This document shows, in pieces, positions 57,353 to 64,000 of a stretch of 64,000 bases of DNA (its first letter is position 1; every line of letters starts with the position of its first letter). This DNA comes from Corynebacterium dentalis. Its GTDB lineage: Bacteria; Actinomycetota; Actinomycetes; Mycobacteriales; Mycobacteriaceae. The translations under genes and the position numbers were made by a program. Location of the stretch: the NCBI RefSeq assembly GCF_900232865.1, contig NZ_OCTS01000002.1:124001-188000 (forward strand), read 5' to 3'. Under the pieces are notes generated by a model, which ran no database searches, had not been told where the DNA came from, and worked only from the letters and a program-made list of their open reading frames with translations.

Positions 57353-58531
57353 CTAGCGAACTACCAGGTCAACCTTCTGGAAGCTCTTCAGATCCGTGTA
57401 ACCGCACTTGGCCATGGATCGACGCAAAGCTCCCACAATATTCTGCACGCCATAAGGGTTTGCAGTAGGGCCAAACAGCAGCTCTTCCAGCGGAAGTGTG
57501 CCGTAATCACCGGTGTAGCTCACCTCGCCACGTGGAGCCTTCGGGTGGCCCGCCACAGCTGGCCAGTACCACTCCGGTGCACCTGCGGACTCCGCCGCAG
57601 ACAAAGGAGCTCCCAACGCTACGGCATCCGCGCCACAGGCGATGGCCTTGGCCACCTGGCCAGAAGTCAGCAGCTCAGAATCCGCGATGACGTGGACGTA
57701 GCGGCCACCGGTCTCATCCAGGTAGTCCCGGCGGGCAGCTGCGGCATCCGCGATGGCCGTGGCCATTGGAACGTCGATACCCAGCGATGCAGTGTTGGTG
57801 GTATCGCCAGAGCCCACGATCACCCCGGCAGCGCCGGTGCGCATCATGTGCATAGCCGTGGTGTAATCCACCACGCCACCAGCAATAACCGGCACATCGA
57901 GAGAACCGATGAACTCCTTCAAGTTCAGCGGCTCGCCATCCCGATGAACGTGCTCAGCAGAAACCAGAGTTCCCTGGATCACCAGCATGTCCAAGCCGGA
58001 CTTAATCAACACGGGCGCCAGGTCAGCAGCGTGCTGCGGAGACACGCGCACCGCAAAGCGCACGCCGGAATCCCGCACCAGGCTCAAGCGCTCCAGCAGC
58101 AGATCTTGGTCCAGCGGCTGCGCATGCAGACGCTGGAGCACCTGGTTCGCCTCCCCGCTGTCCACGGTGAAGGGTGCGGTGGCGGCGGAGTTGGCGTCGG
58201 ACGAAGAAACCTCACCGAACAACGAACGGCGGGCGGCCTCGGCCACCTCGCGCAGCGCGGCATCCAGATCCGCAGCGCGGCCCCACAGACCCTCGGCGTT
58301 GATGACAGGCAGACCACCCAGCTTGCCGAACTCGATGGCGAACTCCGGGGTCACCACGGCATCGGTGGGATGCGCCATCACGGGAATGTCGAAGTCATAA
58401 GCATCGATCTTCCACGTGGTGTCCACGTCATGTGAGCTGCGCGTACGGCGCGAAGGGACGATGTCCACCTGATCCAGGCCGTACACCCGGCGAGCCACCC
58501 GGCCGCGTCCAATATCCACAAATTCCTGCAT
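57353..58531 (-). CDS. guaB3: GuaB3-family IMP dehydrogenase-related protein
   Basis: 392 residues of the IMPDH/GMP reductase TIM-barrel family ([47 protein letters not shown]). It lacks CBS domains. The active-site loop that reads GPGSICTTR in GuaB is [10 protein letters not shown] here, so the catalytic Cys is absent from its usual place. An orthologue occurs next to guaB in nearly all actinobacteria; its activity is debated (a GMP-reductase-like or regulatory role). Starts 30 bases after guaB. Confidence 0.88.
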   Translation of the reverse strand: MQEFVDIGRGRVARRVYGLDQVDIVPSRRTRSSHDVDTTWKIDAYDFDIPVMAHPTDAVVTPEFAIEFGKLGGLPVINAEGLWGRAADLDAALREVAEAARRSLFGEVSSSDANSAATAPFTVDSGEANQVLQRLHAQPLDQDLLLERLSLVRDSGVRFAVRVSPQHAADLAPVLIKSGLDMLVIQGTLVSAEHVHRDGEPLNLKEFIGSLDVPVIAGGVVDYTTAMHMMRTGAAGVIVGSGDTTNTASLGIDVPMATAIADAAAARRDYLDETGGRYVHVIADSELLTSGQVAKAIACGADAVALGAPLSAAESAGAPEWYWPAVAGHPKAPRGEVSYTGDYGTLPLEELLFGPTANPYGVQNIVGALRRSMAKCGYTDLKSFQKVDLVVR

Positions 58532-58561
58532 GAATCTAACCTGTCCTAAAGCGCTTGAAAG

Positions 58562-60112
<1,551 letters not shown>

Positions 60113-60283
60113 CTATCGATCTTGAATCTGTGCATCGTTCTGGATCACTGGGGTGGATCTTTTGGAGATTCACAATTTTTGCAAAATTGCCACGCTGGTA
60201 CGTGGCTGGGGCATGCCACGCATGAATGTCTCAACAATACCGCGCTCACCGTGGATTGTTGTTCTCTGGGGCTATCTAGCAGG

Positions 60284-60289
60284 TAGTAT
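60284..60289 (+). promoter_or_regulatory. -10 hexamer of the DUF5319 gene
   Basis: TAGTAT ends 7 bases before GTG 60297. Confidence 0.5.
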
Positions 60290-60296
60290 GTGATCT

Positions 60297-60707
60297 GTGA
60301 GTTACGGTAATCATGACATGCCTCTGGATCCTTTTGCGGACGACCCAAACGATCCGGCATCTCTGCTGGAGCCAGACGAAGATTACCCACCCGTTTCCGC
60401 TGAGGAACGGGAAGCGCTGGAATCTGATCTGGTCAACGTCCGCGATTTCAAGCGTTTGCTGGAGCCGCGTGGCATTCGCGGAGTTTCCATGCTGTGCGAG
60501 GACTGCGAGGAGATGCACTTTTATGATTGGGGCATCATCGAGTCCAACATCAAGACGCTGTTGGATCAGCAGATCGTCCCTGTCCACGAGCCAGGCGCGC
60601 AGCCGAATCCTGAGCACTACGTGACGTGGGATTATTGCTTGGGTTATGCCGATGCGATGGATTTCGCGTTCAACGGGCTGCGGCCTCGTTTCCCCTGGCA
60701 GCGTTGA
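60297..60707 (+). CDS. DUF5319 protein
   Basis: 136 residues from GTG 60297. Acidic N-terminus (DPFADDPNDPASLLEPDED), then SMLCEDCEEMHFYDWGIIESN with a CxxC pair that may bind metal, and YVTWDYCLGYADAMDF. Located between guaB and rsdA as in mycobacteria (Rv3412 position). No function is known. Confidence 0.8.
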   Translation: MSYGNHDMPLDPFADDPNDPASLLEPDEDYPPVSAEEREALESDLVNVRDFKRLLEPRGIRGVSMLCEDCEEMHFYDWGIIESNIKTLLDQQIVPVHEPGAQPNPEHYVTWDYCLGYADAMDFAFNGLRPRFPWQR

Positions 60708-60736
60708 TTTTTCTTCTTCTTTCTTTTTCCCGACGC

Positions 60737-60776
60737 AATGAGCCCGCGAGCACCTTTCGGTGCTCGCGGGCTCATT
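60737..60776. terminator. Strong bidirectional terminator between DUF5319 gene and rsdA
   Basis: AATGAGCCCGCGAGCACC pairs perfectly with GGTGCTCGCGGGCTCATT over a 4-base loop TTTC. Preceded by T-rich bases and followed by GTTTGCG; serves both convergent genes. Confidence 0.85.
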
Positions 60777-60802
60777 GTTTGCGTTGCGCGATTACGGGCT
60801 AA

Positions 60803-61762
60803 TTAGCGAGTATCCGTGCTTCCCGCCGGCGATTGCTGACTCGGGCGTTCCTGCTGCTGTTGCAGCTGGCCCTGTCCCTGGTTTGCCGTGGTGGATTCGG
60901 ACTCCGTGGTGCCGGTGGTTTCCTCAGTCTCAAAAGGCTTTGGCGGTGCTGCCAGCTGTGGGCGGAGTGCACCTGCACCTGGATTCGCAGGAACTGTTGG
61001 AGCTGCCTGGTCCTGGCCAGTCATCTCGGTCATGGTGGGGGCTAATTCTTGAGTTTCTAGTCCCTCTAGGCCTTCAAGCGCGGGGTTCGTGATGTTTTGC
61101 TCACCATCGGCGAGGTTCTGCGCATCTGGAACTGGTAGTTCCTGCTTCTCCTCGCTTGGCTCTGGGTTGTCTGAGCTTGGCTCCGCAGCACCCATTCCCC
61201 GTCCAGGTCGGTCGGGGGCATCTTCGGCGGATGGCTGTGCATCTCCTTGGCCCGTAGAGACGGTTGAGGTACCTACGCTGCTGGTTCCATCAGTGACCGA
61301 CTGCGTGGACTCTTGCTGCTGAGCGGTGTCAGACTCGTTCACGTTCGACTGCGTAGTGGTGTACGCGGCGTATCCCAAGCCACCCACAGCCAAGGCCGCC
61401 GCCACGCCACCGGCAACCAGCATGGAGGTAATCGAGGTTCCACCGGCAGCCACGGCGGCTCCGGCACGGCGGCCTAGCAAGCCGCCGCGCTTCTTCCGCA
61501 GTGGGATGACGTCTGGGTGCACATCTTCAGCATTATCCGAACCGGTCAGGGCAGGTTCGCCCATCAGATCTGCAAGCAGCGGAGGCGCAGGAATGTCCGC
61601 GTCTGCTTCCGCCTTAGCGGCCGAAAACAGCGCGTACAGCTGGTCAGAGTCTTCCAGGTTATTCTCAAAACTCTGACCTTGCCCGATTAAATCGAGCGCA
61701 CGATCCTCCGCCATGACCTCGGAAAATGATCCGAAGGCTTGGGAGGATTCTTTGTTGTTCAT
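60803..61762 (-). CDS. rsdA: Anti-sigma-D factor RsdA
   Basis: 319 residues from ATG 61762. The cytoplasmic N-terminus (about 1-100) includes DRALDLIGQGQSFENNLED and LFSAAKAEADADIPAPPLL, the region that binds SigD in mycobacteria. One membrane helix at about 105-135 (SMLVAGGVAAALAVGGLGY). The outer part is long, Ser/Thr/Pro/Gln-rich and low-complexity (QGQGQLQQQQERPSQQ). Placement directly after sigD supports the role; release of SigD probably needs regulated proteolysis. Confidence 0.82.
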   Translation of the reverse strand: MNNKESSQAFGSFSEVMAEDRALDLIGQGQSFENNLEDSDQLYALFSAAKAEADADIPAPPLLADLMGEPALTGSDNAEDVHPDVIPLRKKRGGLLGRRAGAAVAAGGTSITSMLVAGGVAAALAVGGLGYAAYTTTQSNVNESDTAQQQESTQSVTDGTSSVGTSTVSTGQGDAQPSAEDAPDRPGRGMGAAEPSSDNPEPSEEKQELPVPDAQNLADGEQNITNPALEGLEGLETQELAPTMTEMTGQDQAAPTVPANPGAGALRPQLAAPPKPFETEETTGTTESESTTANQGQGQLQQQQERPSQQSPAGSTDTR

Positions 61763-61784
61763 TGTCCTGGTTTCCTGATTCTTG

Positions 61785-62372
61785 TCAGTCCGCAGTTGGA
61801 TTGTTTCGTTGTTGTTCCACATAAGCCCGCAGCTTGGCGAGGGCTCGGAACTGTGCCACTCGCACGGCACCAGCTGACGTACCGAGAATTTGAGCAGTTT
61901 CTTCGGCCGAATAGCCTCCGAAAACGCGGAGTGTGATGATTTCTCGCGCCTTGTCACTTAACAAATCGAGCAGGCCGGAGACCTCGTTACACGAGTCAAG
62001 CAAAAGAATTTCGGACTCGGGTGTCTGGCTGACTTCTTCCTCGTCCGGCATCTCGTCAGTAGGCTGTGCGAGATCCCTCGAGTGCATCCTGCGAGCATCG
62101 ACAATCTTGTTCGCGGCGATACGAAAAACGAACGCCATGAACGGCACGCCTTTTTCGTCAAACTTCGGCATGGCGCGGGCCACGGCAAGACATACCTCTT
62201 GGGCCACATCGTCCGCGGTGGGATACCTGTTCGAACCGACACGGGCACGGCAGTAGCGAACCACTTGGGGATGAATGAGGTTAATGAGCTTCTGCAGCCG
62301 TTTCGGATCGCCTTCAACAGCACCAGGCACTGCGGCGGCGATGGCCGCGTCTGTATCCACTGTTGTAGTCAT
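61785..62372 (-). CDS. sigD: ECF sigma factor SigD
   Basis: 195 residues from ATG 62372. Region 2: LINLIHPQVVRYCRARVG, PTADDVAQEVCLAVARAMPKF and FVFRIAANKIVDARR; region 4: LLSDKAREIITLRVFGG, then SAEETAQILGTSAGAVRVAQFRAL. In relatives SigD controls cell-envelope genes such as mycomembrane assembly. The anti-sigma gene follows after 22 bases. AACTAT ends 6 bases before the ATG, so the message may be leaderless. Confidence 0.92.
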   Translation of the reverse strand: MTTTVDTDAAIAAAVPGAVEGDPKRLQKLINLIHPQVVRYCRARVGSNRYPTADDVAQEVCLAVARAMPKFDEKGVPFMAFVFRIAANKIVDARRMHSRDLAQPTDEMPDEEEVSQTPESEILLLDSCNEVSGLLDLLSDKAREIITLRVFGGYSAEETAQILGTSAGAVRVAQFRALAKLRAYVEQQRNNPTAD

Positions 62373-62791
62373 TAATCCATAGTTTCTATGCAAAGCGGTT
62401 GCCTACCGATGAAATTCACCGCGCAGCTTCACAACAAAATATCACAGTTCAATTACCTCAAAGTCAGCCTGATTGCACTTGTGCACAGACATTTACATTC
62501 CACATCAAAAGTTTTTCACACTGGCAACAATGGCGAAAGTCGAGCAAAGTAGGGACACCATGGGGGTAGCTGGTTCCCCCATTAAGGGGACGCACAGGTT
62601 CGGCCAACACATTTCATCTTCCGTTAATAATGGTCGATAAGTGCAGGTGGCACGGGGCAAGTACCCCCGGTTTCCATAGGCTTTTTGTCTGCGTTACCTA
62701 TACAGCATCCACTCGTTACCTTTCGTTCATATGCCCCCGAGAATCTCTACACGTCGAACGCGACACCATGACTTTCAAGGAGATTCAACCG
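62373..62791. promoter_or_regulatory. Long divergent regulatory region between sigD and whiB
   Basis: About 420 bases without a convincing gene. It holds a stem ATGGGGG...CCCCCAT (62560-62582) with a 9-base loop, next to a second possible stem GTTCCCC/GGGGAC (62574-62592). An in-frame ATG at 62768 extends the whiB frame but has no ribosome-binding site. Confidence 0.5.
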
Positions 62792-63097
62792 ATGCCTCAG
62801 CCAAGCCAGCTTCCGGGACCAAACTCTTCCATCTGGGAATGGCAGCTGCACGGCGCATGCCGTGGTGCAGACTCCTCCGTGTTTTTCCACCCGGACGGCG
62901 AGCGCGGTCGCGCTCGCGCAATGCGTGAACAACGCGCCAAGGCGATCTGCGCAGAGTGCCCCGTCATGCAGCAGTGCCGAGACCATGCACTGTCCGTGGG
63001 CGAGCCCTACGGCATCTGGGGTGGCATGTCCGAGTCTGAACGCGATGCAATCCTGCGCCCCACCTCTCGGAATCGTCACCGTCGCTTCTCTGCTTAA
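62792..63097 (+). CDS. whiB: WhiB-family iron-sulfur transcriptional regulator (WhiB3-like position)
   Basis: 101 residues from ATG 62792, with AAGGAG 9 bases upstream; ATG 62768 would add 8 residues. The 4Fe-4S cluster ligands are the Cys in HGACRGADSS plus CAECPVMQQC; the turn GIWGGMSESER and basic C-terminus RPTSRNRHRR are the DNA-binding part. The place between sigD and groEL corresponds to whiB3 of M. tuberculosis, so a redox- or metabolism-linked role is inferred. Confidence 0.92.
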   Translation: MPQPSQLPGPNSSIWEWQLHGACRGADSSVFFHPDGERGRARAMREQRAKAICAECPVMQQCRDHALSVGEPYGIWGGMSESERDAILRPTSRNRHRRFSA

Positions 63098-63187
63098 TTA
63101 ACTGTCGCTCTGAAGTAACAACAATGCTGAATTAGTTCGCGCCACCCAGCACCGTCCCTCTCAAGCCGTGGTTCAGTTGTCGCATAC

Positions 63188-63250
63188 AAAGGCGCCCTCG
63201 CCGTGGTTTATCGTCTCTTTCGAGACCAAACTCAGCGAGGGCGCCTTTTG
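63188..63250. terminator. Bidirectional terminator between whiB and groEL
   Basis: AAAGGCGCCCTCGC pairs with GCGAGGGCGCCTTTT; an inner stem GTCTC/GAGAC lies in the loop. T runs follow on both strands. Confidence 0.85.
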
Positions 63251-63327
63251 TTCTTGAAGTGCGCTAGACAACGCTTGAAAGCGCTGCTCTAGCGCACGGT
63301 CTCACCCCAAGGGGTGTTCATGCACCT

Positions 63328-64000
63328 TTAGTGGTGGTGATGTGCGTGCCCAGCTGCTGCTGGCTGGGCTGGCTTATCCACCACAGCAGTTTCGGTGGTG
63401 AGCACCATGCGTGCCACGGAGGTCGCGTTGATAACTGCGGAGTGGGTCACCTTGACTGGGTCAATGATGCCCTTCTCCAGCAGATTGTCGTACTCCAGAG
63501 TGGCGGCGTTGAAGCCGGAACCATTAGGCTGCTCGGCCACGCGTGCGACCACCACAGCGCCATCCAGACCAGCGTTGTCCGCGATCCAGAAGGCAGGGCG
63601 GCGCAGTGCACGTGCCAGCGCCCGCAGACCGATGGCCTCGTCGCCGTCGTAGTCCGCAGCCAGCGCGTTGACTTGCTCTGCGATCTGCACCAGCACGGAG
63701 CCACCGCCGGCGATAACGCCCTCTTGCGCTGCGGCACGCGCAGCGTTAATGGCATCTTCGACGCGCAGCTTGCGCTCGTTAACCTCGGTCTCGGTAGCAC
63801 CGCCAGCGCGAAGCACTGCGACACCGCCGGACAGCTTGGCCAGGCGCTCTTCCAGCTTTTCCTGATCCCACGTGGAATCGGTGCGCTCGATCTCGGTGCG
63901 CAGCTGGTTGCGTCGCTCTTCTACGGCCTCGGCAGCTCCGCCACCGTCAACGATGACCGTGTCTTCCTTGGTCACGGTGACGCGGCGTGCAGATCCTAGC
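63328..64000 (-). CDS. groEL: Chaperonin GroEL with a His-rich C-terminus (start outside window)
   Basis: The last 224 residues of GroEL; the gene continues beyond 64000. [39 protein letters not shown] is the classic GroEL intermediate/equatorial region, followed by [12 protein letters not shown] and ending GHAHHHH. A His-rich tail marks the GroEL1 paralogue of actinobacteria, while GroEL2 ends in Gly/Met-rich repeats. It lies convergent to whiB, as in mycobacteria. Confidence 0.93.
   Translation of the reverse strand, partial: LGSARRVTVTKEDTVIVDGGGAAEAVEERRNQLRTEIERTDSTWDQEKLEERLAKLSGGVAVLRAGGATETEVNERKLRVEDAINAARAAAQEGVIAGGGSVLVQIAEQVNALAADYDGDEAIGLRALARALRRPAFWIADNAGLDGAVVVARVAEQPNGSGFNAATLEYDNLLEKGIIDPVKVTHSAVINATSVARMVLTTETAVVDKPAQPAAAGHAHHHH

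Overview
This window is chromosomal DNA from a Corynebacterium. The evidence is gene content and gene order: an acyl-CoA carboxylase set (birA, accD, accE, maf, thtR, accBC), a monomeric NADP isocitrate dehydrogenase, metY-metX, and a guaA-guaB3-guaB-DUF5319-rsdA-sigD-whiB-groEL block in the order known from mycobacteria and relatives. A large share of the genes also look leaderless, with a TANNNT -10 hexamer ending 6 to 9 bases before the start codon, which is typical of Actinobacteria. The species cannot be fixed from the sequence alone. I see no tRNA, rRNA, CRISPR array, insertion sequence or prophage.

Layout. 0-11 kb: membrane PH-domain protein (partial), birA, carboxyltransferase accD with accE and maf, a prpD-prpC pair lacking prpB, an ATP-grasp-like protein divergent from a rhodanese, and biotin carboxylase accBC. 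11-21 kb: glpK, a DUF1707 protein, an M20 amidohydrolase, then nucleoside and sugar-phosphate genes (pnp, a phosphohexomutase, upp), an NlpC/P60 hydrolase with a small partner, and a 416-residue protein with an internal duplication. 21-32 kb: a Gln/Gly-rich membrane protein, a sugar-type ABC transporter, adenosine deaminase with a His-rich tail, a YihY membrane protein, trpS, a TRIC-type channel, xthA and an MFS exporter. 33-43 kb: icd, metY, metX, folD, a tRNA methyltransferase, a saccharopine-dehydrogenase-like reductase, a DUF4272 protein and a secreted PHB-depolymerase-like esterase. 43-55 kb: dnaE2, the metQNI methionine transporter, an AT-richer TetR/VOC islet, a sucrase/ferredoxin-like protein and imuB-imuA. 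55-64 kb: guanine nucleotide synthesis, the SigD/RsdA regulatory pair, a WhiB regulator and the C-terminal part of GroEL.

How the genes work together. AccBC, AccD and AccE are subunits of acyl-CoA carboxylase, and BirA biotinylates AccBC. Pnp, Add, Upp, GuaA and GuaB cover purine and pyrimidine salvage and GMP synthesis. MetY, MetX and MetQNI make or import methionine; metY and metQ share a McbR-like promoter motif. DnaE2, ImuA and ImuB form the SOS mutasome, here split over two loci about 5.5 kb apart; GAAC-N4-GTTC LexA-type boxes lie upstream of imuA.

No clearly unprecedented system is visible. The best candidates for new biology are the NlpC/P60 gene pair without a signal peptide, the TetR/VOC islet with a 33-bp near-perfect operator, the nested inverted repeat at 21.1 kb, the prpDC operon without prpB, and the possible SOS control of the small membrane protein divergent from imuA.
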